NCBI GenBank assembly: GCA_938021675.1
Contig: CALIFY010000032.1
Location: 1-64,000, forward strand
Reading direction: 5' to 3'
DNA: 64,000 nt
Source: an uncultured Acidimicrobiales bacterium
Lineage (GTDB): Bacteria; Actinomycetota; Acidimicrobiia; Acidimicrobiales; SZUA-35
Translations under genes and position numbers: made by a program
Notes under the pieces: model-generated
Told to the model about the DNA's origin: nothing
Database searches by the model: none
The model's input: only the letters and a program-made list of their open reading frames with translations
Part shown: positions 33,979 through 43,420 of the stretch, one piece after another
Position numbering within the stretch: position 1 is the first letter of the stretch
Layout: every line of letters starts with the position of its first letter

Positions 33979-36204
33979 ATGACCGATCACGACACCTCAG
34001 ATCACGCCGTCGTCGACGGGCCGGATCGGCCACGAAACGTCCCCAATCCCACCGCGGAGTTGGTTCGCCCGACATTGCCTCCCCCTACGCCACCGGGAAC
34101 CGAGGCCACGACTTCCGATGGAGCGGTATACGCCGACCTCACAAAACTTCGTTACGTGGTGCCGGCGTTGTTGGCGCTGACCGTCGTCAGTCTTGGTGTT
34201 GTTGTGTTGCTGCAAGTTTTTGGATCGGACCCCAGCCTTGAGTCGGAACCGGTTACCCAGGGGGATCTGAACGGCCCGGCGATCGATGCATCAATAGATC
34301 CGATTGGGGCGGCTGAATTCACTGTGGCCGAATTTATCGAGGCCATCCAGGTGGGAAGTTTTAGCGGCTGGAGTTTCGCCTTCAACGATTCCATAGAGGC
34401 CGAGGAAGAGTTGGCTACCATCGGATCAGGGCTTGGCGAGTATTCGATCGCCGTGGTGGCCGGGGCGGTCGAGATAGTAGACCCGGCGAAAGCCACGACG
34501 CCATTGGATATCACGTGGACTCTTGCTGATGGCGTGACATTTACCACCGAGGGTGAACTCGATCTTGTGCTCGTCGGCACCGAGTGGCTCGTCGATTGGG
34601 AGCCGTCCGCATTGGAAACGTCTCTCGATCCGGGCGATACTTTGGTTCGTGAACGTGTCGTGCCGCTGCGGGCACCGATCCTCGGTCGTGACGGGATACC
34701 CCTGGTCGACAACCGGCCAATAGTCAACATCGGCGTCATCCCAAGACAGGTCGATGACGTGGTGGCACTTACCGCCATACTTGCGCCGCTTTTAGATAGC
34801 GATCCAGCCGAATTGCAGAGCCGGATCGCTCCGGCGCCCTCCGACTCCTTTGTATCGTTGGCGGTTCGTCAGGCCGATGAGATTGAAGCCGTCCGCGGTC
34901 AGCTGACCTCGCTGCCGGGCGTCGAGCTTCAGCCCGGGACCTTTCCGGCAACACCAAACGAACGGTTTGGGCGTGCCTTGTTTGGGCGGTCGGCGGAGGT
35001 AACGGCCGAGATCATCGACGCGTCACCGGAGATTTATCAGGCCGGCGACATCGCTGGCCGCTCCGGGTTGCAACGGCAGTACAACGAGCGGCTGACCGGG
35101 GTGCCCGGCTTCCAAATTCGGGTCGATCGTCAGTTCCCCGGAACGGCCTCCGTCCCGTCGACGACGGCTCCGCCAGCGGGGGCCGACCCGTCGACTACCA
35201 CCAATCCGGCCGATGGGGTAGCCACGACCGCGGTGTCGGCCGCCGACGCGGCCACCGATCCCGATGTCATCTTCTTGTCGGAGCCGCAAGAGGGTGACCC
35301 GTTACCGACCACGATCGATATCGAAGTTCAGACGGCGGCCGAAGATGCGCTCACCGAGACAAACCTGCCGAGCGCCTTGGTGGCGATCGAGGTTTCAACC
35401 GGCCAGGTTCTAGCCGTCGCTAACGGTCCGGAGGCCGCGGTCGACAACCTGGCCATGACCGGGCAGTTTGCGCCAGGCTCGATCTTCAAAATCGTGACCG
35501 CGTACGCCGCACTGGAACAAGGGCTTGAACCGGACACCCGAGTCGATTGTCCCGAGGTACTAGAAGTAAACGGTCGAGAGTTCCGAAACGCTGAAGATGA
35601 GAAATTGGGCTCGGTGCCGTTCTGGCGAGCCTTCGCTCTCTCTTGTAATACGGCGTTTATCAACGTGGCGGATCAGCTAGACAACGGAGATTTCGCTACG
35701 ACCGCCCAAAGGCTTGGGGTCGGAGCCGGCTACGAACTAGGCACCGACGCTTTTTCGGGAAGCGTGCCGAACCCTGGCGGCCCGGTCGAGAAGGCGGCAA
35801 CGTCCTTTGGGCAATCGCAAGTGCTCGTAAGCCCGCTCAGCGCAGCGGTGATGGCGGCATCGGTGGCCGGCGGTACTTTTCGCCAACCGACGCTTATCGA
35901 CCCACCGACGACGCCGGTGGCCGACGAGCCTCTCGATCCTGCCACCGCTGAAGTGTTGAGAGAGATGATGCGAGCGGTGGTAACCAGCGGGACGGGTCGG
36001 GCGGTTGATCGAGTACGCGGCGAACCGGTCGCAGGCAAGACTGGAACAGCGGAGTTCGGCAACCAGGATCCGCCTCAGGCCCACGCCTGGTTCGTTGGAT
36101 TCCAGGGCGATATTGCCTTCGCCGTATTCGTCGAAGGTGGCGAGTTTGGCGGTGCTACAGCGGCTCCAATTGCTGCTGATTTCCTTGGTGGATTAAATGG
36201 CTAA
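33979..36204 (+). CDS. penicillin-binding protein, NTF2-like transpeptidase
   Basis: The 741-residue protein has a membrane anchor (RYVVPALLALTVVSLGVVVLL), an NTF2-like MecA-type N-domain (EFTVAEFIEAIQVG to DITWTLADGVTF), a dimerisation region (RAPILGRDGIPLVDNRP), a Thr/Pro-rich stretch (about 390-430), and a transpeptidase domain with S501xxK504 (PGSIFK), S555-C-N and K687-T-G. These are the three class B PBP motifs, so the enzyme should cross-link peptidoglycan outside the membrane. The insert between dimerisation and catalytic parts is unusual. It stands alone on the plus strand. Confidence 0.9.
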   Translation: MTDHDTSDHAVVDGPDRPRNVPNPTAELVRPTLPPPTPPGTEATTSDGAVYADLTKLRYVVPALLALTVVSLGVVVLLQVFGSDPSLESEPVTQGDLNGPAIDASIDPIGAAEFTVAEFIEAIQVGSFSGWSFAFNDSIEAEEELATIGSGLGEYSIAVVAGAVEIVDPAKATTPLDITWTLADGVTFTTEGELDLVLVGTEWLVDWEPSALETSLDPGDTLVRERVVPLRAPILGRDGIPLVDNRPIVNIGVIPRQVDDVVALTAILAPLLDSDPAELQSRIAPAPSDSFVSLAVRQADEIEAVRGQLTSLPGVELQPGTFPATPNERFGRALFGRSAEVTAEIIDASPEIYQAGDIAGRSGLQRQYNERLTGVPGFQIRVDRQFPGTASVPSTTAPPAGADPSTTTNPADGVATTAVSAADAATDPDVIFLSEPQEGDPLPTTIDIEVQTAAEDALTETNLPSALVAIEVSTGQVLAVANGPEAAVDNLAMTGQFAPGSIFKIVTAYAALEQGLEPDTRVDCPEVLEVNGREFRNAEDEKLGSVPFWRAFALSCNTAFINVADQLDNGDFATTAQRLGVGAGYELGTDAFSGSVPNPGGPVEKAATSFGQSQVLVSPLSAAVMAASVAGGTFRQPTLIDPPTTPVADEPLDPATAEVLREMMRAVVTSGTGRAVDRVRGEPVAGKTGTAEFGNQDPPQAHAWFVGFQGDIAFAVFVEGGEFGGATAAPIAADFLGGLNG

Positions 36205-36268
36205 ACTTTTTGAACTAGAGTCACAGTACTAACAGTAGTCAACTCGGTGCGGGCAGATAGAGGACTTC

Positions 36269-37555
36269 GTGAGCTCTCTTTTGCGACCACCTAAGACTAT
36301 TCATTGGCGTCATGCGATGCCGATACTGGTCCACCCCTACCGCGGATACCGGCGCCTCCATTCTCGGTTCGGGCCCACCGTTGCTATCGAGCGCTTGGGG
36401 CGAAAGCCGATAATTCTCACGATGGACGAGGATTTGGTGGCCACGCTCTTTATGTCCCATTCAGAGAATTTGGTTCGTCCCGAGAGTGTCGTGTCGGGAA
36501 TATTCCGGGCCAATCTCGGAGAGGGGATCGTTAGCGCAGAGGGAACCCGATGGGAGGAGAGGCGCCGGCGCGGGGGCCAGCGGATTCATGGTGCAATCCT
36601 GGAGGAGGACCAAGTGGAGTTTCTTCGTGAAAGCCTCCGAGAACTGCGCGACGACGTTCGGGCCCTCGCAGTCGGTGGAGTCGTCGACCTGCTGCCCCTC
36701 ATCGAACGATTCACGTTAAGCGTTTCCATCCGGTTGTTTTCTGGTGATGCTGTCGCTCGAGGTAACGGGTTCGAAGAGATCTATGCCGCGGTCCGTACTG
36801 CCAGTTCAGGTACTCAGAAAATTGCCGACATACGCTGGCAGATGTGCACGGCCTTGCCGCGCCCGGTTCGGTTCAGAGACAACTCACGGCGCCGAGCGCT
36901 GGCGCCGTCGTTCAACCGGCTCGCCGCCTTAGCGCCAAACCCGGAAGTGCGTGAGTTGCTGATGGCAACCTACGAGAACCCGTCCTCGGCGCTCTCGTGG
37001 AGTACCGAATTGTTGGGGGAGAACCCCGAGGCGCTGATGCGAATCCGAGCGGAGGCGGCGAACGTTGACCTGATCGATACCCCCGGGCTCAACGTTTCTG
37101 ACCTCGATGGATTGCGGTTTACCGGCGCCGTCATCCAAGAAGCACTTCGGCTCTATCCACCGATCGCCTACCTGGGTCGCCGGGTCTCCAAGGACATCGA
37201 TATCGGGGACCTCCACATCGACAGTGGTTCGAACCTGGCCGTAGTTCCGTACTGTCTGCATCGAAATCCGGATCGCTGGGATGCACCCGATCAGTTTCGG
37301 CCCGAGCGCTTTCTCGACGACGGTCATTCAAGCAAAGGAATACCCCGCCTTTGGTCCTTCGGGGCCGGCCCCCGCGGTTGCCCGGGTAGTCGCTTGGCGA
37401 TGCAAATTAGTGTCGCCGCCCTCGCAGTTATCGCCAGCGAGGTTTGGTGGACTGCGCCCTCGGGACAGCAGCTGGCCGAGCCCACCGGTCGTTACCCGTG
37501 GAGCGAGAAGGCGCCTGGTCGGCAACAGCTCGTCGCCGAGCCGGCCGTGGCGTGA
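36269..37555 (+). CDS. cytochrome P450 with atypical I-helix
   Basis: This 428-residue P450 has a C-helix WxxxR (W95), ExxR at 291-294 (EALR), the RPERF region and a haem loop FGAGPRGCPGSRLA with C371. In the I-helix, the usual AGxxTT oxygen-activation motif is replaced by ATYENPSSALSW (about 233-244). The acid is kept, but the Gly and Thr are lost. Either proton delivery is altered or the enzyme does peroxygenase-type or non-oxidative chemistry. No redox partner is adjacent. Codon use is slightly less GC-biased at its start. Confidence 0.88.
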   Translation: MSSLLRPPKTIHWRHAMPILVHPYRGYRRLHSRFGPTVAIERLGRKPIILTMDEDLVATLFMSHSENLVRPESVVSGIFRANLGEGIVSAEGTRWEERRRRGGQRIHGAILEEDQVEFLRESLRELRDDVRALAVGGVVDLLPLIERFTLSVSIRLFSGDAVARGNGFEEIYAAVRTASSGTQKIADIRWQMCTALPRPVRFRDNSRRRALAPSFNRLAALAPNPEVRELLMATYENPSSALSWSTELLGENPEALMRIRAEAANVDLIDTPGLNVSDLDGLRFTGAVIQEALRLYPPIAYLGRRVSKDIDIGDLHIDSGSNLAVVPYCLHRNPDRWDAPDQFRPERFLDDGHSSKGIPRLWSFGAGPRGCPGSRLAMQISVAALAVIASEVWWTAPSGQQLAEPTGRYPWSEKAPGRQQLVAEPAVA

Positions 37556-37675
37556 TCGGTTGGCTCTCCGCAGCATCGGCTGATCGGTGCTACTACCAAG
37601 AACCGGTCGGTCTTACAAAGATGGTGAGGAGAGGCGAGATGCCCCATCGGCCCTTCGCCGCCTACCATCGACCAA

Positions 37676-40504
37676 GTGACAGCACCGACCGGGTACCCCG
37701 AGCGCTGGGAGAGCCATGCCGTTCTCAAGGACGGCGCCACGGTCGAATTGCGACCGATCCGAGCCGACGATCGTGACGCCGTCGGTAGATTCCACAAGCG
37801 CCAGTCCAAGGAGAGCATCTACTTTCGGTTCTTCCGTTACCATCCCGACCTGACCGACAAGGAGCTCGACTACTTCACCAAGGTGGATTACCGGGACAGG
37901 ATGGCCTTTGTCGCGCTGCTAGGCCATGAGCTAGTGGCCGTAGCCCGCTACGAGCGACTGGACGGCGGACCGGCGGCCGAGGTGGCGTTCTTCGTAGACG
38001 ATCAACATCATGGCCGGGGCGTGGCCACGCTACTGCTTGAATATCTGGCCGCCGCAGGTCGAGAACAGGGACTCTCCCGATTCACCGCCAGCGTCCTGCC
38101 GGAGAACTACGGCATGCTCGCCGTCTTTCGTAGCGCCGGGTTCGAGGCAAAGACGAGGTTTGTCGACGGGCTCATCGAGGTCGACCTCGACATCGAAGTC
38201 ACCTCCGAGTCGTCGGCCAAGATCGTCGATCGTGGCCGTCGCTCGAATGCGCGTTCCATCGCCCGACTTCTTGAACCGGCATCGGTTGCTGTAATCGGTG
38301 CGAGTAGGGCGGCAGGACATGTTGGTCACGAGCTGATCAGGTCGCTGCTCGGCCCCGCTCGATCGTCGCCGTTGGCCAACAGGATCTACCCGGTCACGCC
38401 AAATGCTGACGAGGTAGCAGGGGTCGTGGCCTACCCGACTATTTCCGCTGCCACCGCGGCGTTGGCCGCCGATATGGCAGAGCCGGCACCGGACAGCGGT
38501 GAACCAACGGAGACAGCAGCAGTCGTCGGAGATCGGCTGGCATCCGAACTGGTTGGTGTCGGCCAGCAATTCGCTATCGAGAGCGATGGTCGCCATAGCG
38601 AGGTTGCGCCGAACGATCCCGTGTTCGATTTGGCCGTCGTCGCGGTGAGAGCTGATCTCACCCCATCCATCGTCGCGGAGTGTGCCGATGCCGGAGTGCG
38701 CAGTTTGCTTATCGTGTCGACCGGAGCCGAAGGATCAGGTCCGGACGGAATGGAGCTGACGGACCTGGTCGAATTGGTGCGAGATAACGGAATGCGGATG
38801 ATTGGCCCGGGTTCGTTCGGTCTGGTGAATACCAATGAGACGATCGGGCTGAGCGCCTTGTTTCACCATGTGGCCACCGAGCCAGGATCGGTGGCACTCG
38901 CCTCGGAATCGGGTCCGCTCGGAGCGGCGTTGCTCGAACGGATGGCGGCGGCTGGGCTCGGATTGTCGAGCTTCGTCGGAGTGACGAATCGCTCCGATGT
39001 GTCGGTGAACGACCTTCTTGACTACTGGGATCTCGATCGTCGGACCGACGTCATCCTTCTCTACGTCGAGAACTATGGAAACTTGGCCAACTTTGCCACT
39101 GTGGCCCGGAGGGTGTCGACATCGAAGCCGATCGTTGCCGTCGCCCCCGCGGATCCCAACGTCCGCGAGCTGTTGGGCCAAACCGGGGTCATCATCGTCG
39201 ACGAGGTCGGCCAGCTGGCCGACCAGGCGCAGCTTGCGGCCAACCAGCCCGTGGCAACCGGCCGCCGGGTAGTGATCGTCAGCAATACAGCCTCGGTGGC
39301 CAGACTTACCGCAGATGCATGTCGACGCAATGGGCTTGAGGTGGTGGTTCCGAGCACGGCGATGGCGGCGACGACAGGAACGGGCCGAGACCTGATCAGC
39401 CTGACCGATCACGCCGTTCTTATCGGCGACCTCGACACGACGACTCGAAAACCTTCGAGTGATCCGGGCGACTACGAGCCAATTATCGTGGCTTGCGGTG
39501 CCTCCGACTCGGTAGACCTTGTGCTCGTTGCGTTGGTGCCGACGTCGTATCTCGGCCCCGTTCGTCTGGCGCAAATTCTGAATCGTGTCAATCGATCGAT
39601 TGACAAGCCGGTAGTTGCGGTTGGTCTTGTCTCGACCGACAGAATCGTGGTGGAGCGTCTTCCGACGTTCGTCTTTCCCGAGGAGGCGGCGCGGGCACTC
39701 GCCGGAGCGGCCCGTTACGGCGAGTGGCAGGCTGCCCACACGGGTGGTGGCCATTCGGACGAACGGGCATCATCGCCGGCTTCGGACGAGGTCGTTGACG
39801 AAGTTCTGGCCGGTCGCTCCGAGGCGCGGTTGACAATGTCGAGTCACGACATGACTCGGGTCGTCGACGAACTCGGTATTCCACTGGCCCCATACGGCAT
39901 CGCCAGAGGGTTTGACGAGGTGTTGGCGTTGGCTGACCGGATTGGGTATCCGGTCGTGATCAAGGCGGGAAACCTGTCCCGTCGGGCCATCGGGGAATCT
40001 CGGGGGGCCGCCATCGATCTTCACGACGCCGATGCCCTCCGTTCGGCGTACCACCGGATGGAGGACGTGCTTGGTGTGGCCATGCGATCGACCGTGGTAC
40101 AGCGCATGGTGACGGCTTCCGACCTGGCTCGCATCGATTTACGTCAGGATCCTTCGTTCGGGTCGATGATCTCTATCGGCCTTGGTGGAAGTCACAACGC
40201 GGCGAAAGGCCCGGTCGCCCGTCGCTTCCTTCCGGTAGACCGAGAGAGCGCCGACGAGCTGGTCGATGCTCTCGCCCAGGCGCTGAGCGCTGAAGACAAC
40301 CCAGATCCCGTCGACGAGTCGAGCCGGGCGGCGTTGATCGAGCTGGTCTTGTCCCTCGACGCGGCAGCCGCGGCAACGCCTCGTCTGGCGGCCGCGGCTC
40401 TGAACCCGGTGATGCTGTCTGGCGCTGAGACGGTGCCGGTCGATGTGCAACTGGTGTTACGTTCCCAGCCGGCTGATTCGCTCGCTGGCGTCCGTCACCT
40501 CTGA
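37676..40504 (+). CDS. GNAT acetyltransferase fused to NDP-forming acyl-CoA synthetase-like protein
   Basis: The 942-residue fusion begins with a GNAT domain (about 1-180; FFVDDQHHGRGVATLLLEYL and FRSAGFEAKTRF), then a CoA-binding domain (PASVAVIGASRAAGHVGHEL), a succinyl-CoA ligase-like flavodoxin-type region, and a C-terminal ATP-grasp segment (LADRIGYPVVIKAG). This is the Pat-type architecture of actinobacterial lysine acetyltransferases, which can acetylate acyl-CoA synthetases; the ligase part may be regulatory. GTG 37676 is the start. It converges on citrate synthase with 8 bases between stops. Confidence 0.87.
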   Translation: MTAPTGYPERWESHAVLKDGATVELRPIRADDRDAVGRFHKRQSKESIYFRFFRYHPDLTDKELDYFTKVDYRDRMAFVALLGHELVAVARYERLDGGPAAEVAFFVDDQHHGRGVATLLLEYLAAAGREQGLSRFTASVLPENYGMLAVFRSAGFEAKTRFVDGLIEVDLDIEVTSESSAKIVDRGRRSNARSIARLLEPASVAVIGASRAAGHVGHELIRSLLGPARSSPLANRIYPVTPNADEVAGVVAYPTISAATAALAADMAEPAPDSGEPTETAAVVGDRLASELVGVGQQFAIESDGRHSEVAPNDPVFDLAVVAVRADLTPSIVAECADAGVRSLLIVSTGAEGSGPDGMELTDLVELVRDNGMRMIGPGSFGLVNTNETIGLSALFHHVATEPGSVALASESGPLGAALLERMAAAGLGLSSFVGVTNRSDVSVNDLLDYWDLDRRTDVILLYVENYGNLANFATVARRVSTSKPIVAVAPADPNVRELLGQTGVIIVDEVGQLADQAQLAANQPVATGRRVVIVSNTASVARLTADACRRNGLEVVVPSTAMAATTGTGRDLISLTDHAVLIGDLDTTTRKPSSDPGDYEPIIVACGASDSVDLVLVALVPTSYLGPVRLAQILNRVNRSIDKPVVAVGLVSTDRIVVERLPTFVFPEEAARALAGAARYGEWQAAHTGGGHSDERASSPASDEVVDEVLAGRSEARLTMSSHDMTRVVDELGIPLAPYGIARGFDEVLALADRIGYPVVIKAGNLSRRAIGESRGAAIDLHDADALRSAYHRMEDVLGVAMRSTVVQRMVTASDLARIDLRQDPSFGSMISIGLGGSHNAAKGPVARRFLPVDRESADELVDALAQALSAEDNPDPVDESSRAALIELVLSLDAAAAATPRLAAAALNPVMLSGAETVPVDVQLVLRSQPADSLAGVRHL

Positions 40505-40512
40505 CCGGTGTC

Positions 40513-41781
40513 CTATCGCTGGTCGAAAGGCAGGTAGTCACGCTCGGCTGGTCCGGTGTACAACTGGCGAGGGCGGCTGATGCGCGACCCCTGTTCGATC
40601 GACTCGTTCCAATGGGCGAGCCAACCTGGCATGCGACCGATGGCGAACAGCACCGTGAACATGTCCATCGGGAAGTTCATGGCTTGGTAGATCAACCCGG
40701 TGTAGAAGTCGACGTTCGGGTAAAGGTTCCGGCTCTTGAAGTAGTCGTCGTTGAGCGCGATCTCTTCCAGTTTGAGAGCAATGTCGAGTAGCGGGTTTCG
40801 ACCAGTGACTTTGAACACCTCGTCGGCGTGATCTTTCACGATGCGGGCTCGTGGGTCGTATGCCTTGTAGACCCGATGACCGAATCCCATCAGGCGACCT
40901 TCGCCGGCTTTGACCGACTCGATGAATGCTGGGATGTTCTCGTAACTGCCGATGTCGTTCAGCATGTGAATCACCGCTTCGTTCGCTCCACCGTGGCGTG
41001 GGCCGTAGAGGGCGGCGGTGGCACCGGCAGCGGAGCTGAACGGATCGGCGTGTGATGAGCCGACGACCCGCATTGCGGTTGTCGAACAGTTCTGCTCGTG
41101 GTCGGCGTGGAGGATCAACAGTACGTCGAGCGCCTTGCTCAGCACCGGGTCTGCTTCGTAGGTCGGCTCGGCGACTCGCCACATCATCGACAGGAAGTTC
41201 TCGGCGTATGTCATGTTGTTGTCTGGGTAGACGAACGGCATGCCGATGCTGAACCGGTAGGCCATGGCGGCCAACGTCGGCGCCTTGGAGATCAGCCGGT
41301 TGATCTGGATGCGGCGGTTGTCGGGATCGAGGATGTCCTTTGCTTCAGGGTAAAACGTGGACAGCGCAGCGATCGAGGAGACCAGCATTCCCATGGGGTG
41401 GGCGTCGTAGTGGAAGCTGTCCTGGAACCGCTTGCGCATGTTTTCGTGAATGAAGGTGTGATGGGTCACGTTGTGGACCCATTGGTCGTACTCCGCCTTG
41501 TCCGGCAGTTGGCCGTTGAGGAGGAGGTAGGACACCTCAAGGAATGTTGAGTGCTCGGCTAGTTGCTCGATCGGGTAGCCCCGGTAACGGAGCACACCGT
41601 TTGCCCCGTCGAGTTCGGTAATGGCACTCTCGGCTGACGCAGTGATACTGAATCCTGGGTCGAGGACCCAGATACCGGGCATGAGGTCCTTGATTGCATT
41701 GCCGTCGATACCGCCGTTTACGATCGGGACCTCAACCGACTCACCGCTTCGGTTGTCGGTGATGGTTACGGATTCAGGCAC
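40513..41781 (-). CDS. gltA: citrate synthase
   Basis: The 422-residue enzyme condenses oxaloacetate with acetyl-CoA at the entry to the TCA cycle. Key motifs are LRYRGYPIEQLA, ILHADHEQNCST, GPRHGGANEAV (catalytic His), GFGHRVYK and PNVDFYTGL (catalytic Asp). The length is standard for type II hexameric bacterial enzymes. It is monocistronic. The upstream gap (41782-41971) holds its promoter. Aconitase lies 4.3 kb further on the same strand, so the next two TCA steps are close together but not in one operon. Confidence 0.95.
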   Translation of the reverse strand: MPESVTITDNRSGESVEVPIVNGGIDGNAIKDLMPGIWVLDPGFSITASAESAITELDGANGVLRYRGYPIEQLAEHSTFLEVSYLLLNGQLPDKAEYDQWVHNVTHHTFIHENMRKRFQDSFHYDAHPMGMLVSSIAALSTFYPEAKDILDPDNRRIQINRLISKAPTLAAMAYRFSIGMPFVYPDNNMTYAENFLSMMWRVAEPTYEADPVLSKALDVLLILHADHEQNCSTTAMRVVGSSHADPFSSAAGATAALYGPRHGGANEAVIHMLNDIGSYENIPAFIESVKAGEGRLMGFGHRVYKAYDPRARIVKDHADEVFKVTGRNPLLDIALKLEEIALNDDYFKSRNLYPNVDFYTGLIYQAMNFPMDMFTVLFAIGRMPGWLAHWNESIEQGSRISRPRQLYTGPAERDYLPFDQR

Positions 41782-41841
41782 AAGTGCATCCTCTCTCTGT
41801 TGTTGTCTACTTGGACGCTTGAAATTGGTGGCTCACGGAGT

Positions 41842-41860
41842 GCACGACACGTCGTCGTGC
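41842..41860. repeat. 7-bp inverted repeat upstream of citrate synthase
   Basis: GCACGAC at 41842-41848 pairs with GTCGTGC at 41854-41860 around five bases. It lies in the 190-base gap between citrate synthase (start 41781) and the carboxylase gene (stop 41972), both on the minus strand. It could be a terminator for the carboxylase gene or an operator for gltA. There is no T-run. Confidence 0.4.
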
Positions 41861-41971
41861 CCGCGGAGCTTCGATCAGATTGTCGGCTTGCTAGTGCTGG
41901 TGGTTAACCGCAACTCGCGACCGTGCAATCTCGAATCTAGCTGTCGCCAAGTTGCCGCGTCACACCCGCCG

Positions 41972-43321
41972 CTACAAGGGTGTGTTGTCATGTCGTCGGT
42001 TGCGGAGGCGTTCGCGCTTTGACCGAAGCATCGTGAGCGCCGCCACCAGCTCTCTTCGTGTCTCTGCGGGGTCGATGACGTTGCTGATCGAGGAGCGCTC
42101 CGCTGCCTCATAGGGAGTCAGGTGTCGCTTTTCATACTGTTTTTCGAGTTCGAGTCGTTCCTCGGGCGAGGCCTTCCGGTGGAGAATTTCGACCGCGCCC
42201 TTTGCTCCCATGACCGCCACCTCGGCCGTTGGCCAGGCCAGCATGACGTCGTTGCCCATGGGCTGGGAGTCCATCACGATGTATGCGCCTCCGTAGGACT
42301 TTCGAAGGATGAGGGCGACGCGGGGCACGGTAGCCCTGGCATAGGCGAATGCCAGTTGGGCGCCGTGGCGAATCATGCCCCGCCATTCGAGGTCCTTGCC
42401 GGGCAAGAACCCGGAGGTGTCGATCAGCGTGAGAAGCGGGACGTTGAATGCGTCACACATTGCGACGAATCGAGCGCCTTTTTGGGCCGCGGCGATGTCG
42501 ATGCTGCCGGCGAGCGCGCAGGTTTGATTGGCCACAACTCCGACGGGGTGCCCGCCAAGGGTGGCGAATCCGATAACGAGGTTCGGAGCCCAGGCGGCCC
42601 GAAGTTCGAGAAACTCCTCGTCGTCGCAGACGGTGCGGATTACGTCACGGACGTCGTAGGAGCCGGCCTGGGTGGCTGGCAGCAGCTCCAACGCTTCGGG
42701 GGTCAGACGGTCGACAGGATCATCGGTGGCAAATATCGGTGGGAGTTCATCGACGGTGCTTGGGAGAAAGGCCAGGATTTCCCCAGCAGCTTCGAGCGCT
42801 TCTGGTACATCGGTGACGACCAGGGATGCCAACCCGCTCGCACGGGCGTGGGCTCCAGAACCGCCGAGTTTGGTCCCCGACGTGGGAACACCGGTGTACG
42901 CCTCAACGCTGCGGGGCCCGTTGAGGAAGGCGTAGGCGTCGGCGGTGAAGATTGTGACGTCGGCCAACCCGAGCAACAGCGCGGGGCCGGCAACGACCGG
43001 CCCTGAAGCCACCATGAGGATTGGAATTTGGCCGCTGGCCCGTACCAGTTCTCTGGCGACTCGGGCCCAGGCATCGGACGCCCCGATTCCGTCGCCAACC
43101 TCAACTCCGACGGTAGCCACGACGAGCACCACGGGCAGACGTTGCCGGCAGGCGGACCGCACCGCCTCGGCCAGAGCCGCGCTGTCGGACGCTGATAGCC
43201 GTGGCTCTCGCCGGTCCAACTCCGATGGAACGATGCTGGCCAACACGACCCGACGACCGTCGAGTTCGGTGGTGCGGATTGTCGCGAGCTTGCTGGCTTC
43301 AGCCCGGATGGTTGCCGTCAC
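41972..43321 (-). CDS. acyl-CoA carboxylase beta (carboxyltransferase) subunit
   Basis: This 449-residue protein of the PccB/AccD family has GPVVAGPALLLGLADVTIF for the first crotonase half, and ANQTCALAGSIDIAAAQKGARFV, FLPGKDLEWRGMIRHGAQL and LRKSYGGAYIVMDSQPMG for the second. It transfers carboxyl from biotin to an acyl-CoA such as acetyl- or propionyl-CoA. It is shorter than typical (about 520) because the N-terminal half lacks the usual opening. No biotin-carrier alpha subunit is adjacent, so the partner must be elsewhere. Confidence 0.85.
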   Translation of the reverse strand: MTATIRAEASKLATIRTTELDGRRVVLASIVPSELDRREPRLSASDSAALAEAVRSACRQRLPVVLVVATVGVEVGDGIGASDAWARVARELVRASGQIPILMVASGPVVAGPALLLGLADVTIFTADAYAFLNGPRSVEAYTGVPTSGTKLGGSGAHARASGLASLVVTDVPEALEAAGEILAFLPSTVDELPPIFATDDPVDRLTPEALELLPATQAGSYDVRDVIRTVCDDEEFLELRAAWAPNLVIGFATLGGHPVGVVANQTCALAGSIDIAAAQKGARFVAMCDAFNVPLLTLIDTSGFLPGKDLEWRGMIRHGAQLAFAYARATVPRVALILRKSYGGAYIVMDSQPMGNDVMLAWPTAEVAVMGAKGAVEILHRKASPEERLELEKQYEKRHLTPYEAAERSSISNVIDPAETRRELVAALTMLRSKRERLRNRRHDNTPL

Positions 43322-43420
43322 GGTAGTGCACGGTACCGCCGTCGATGCTCGGGCTACGCGCTCACAGTCGAGATTTGGGACTGTGCGGGCCAGGCGGGCC
43401 CAATGGTTGGCTCCTGATGT

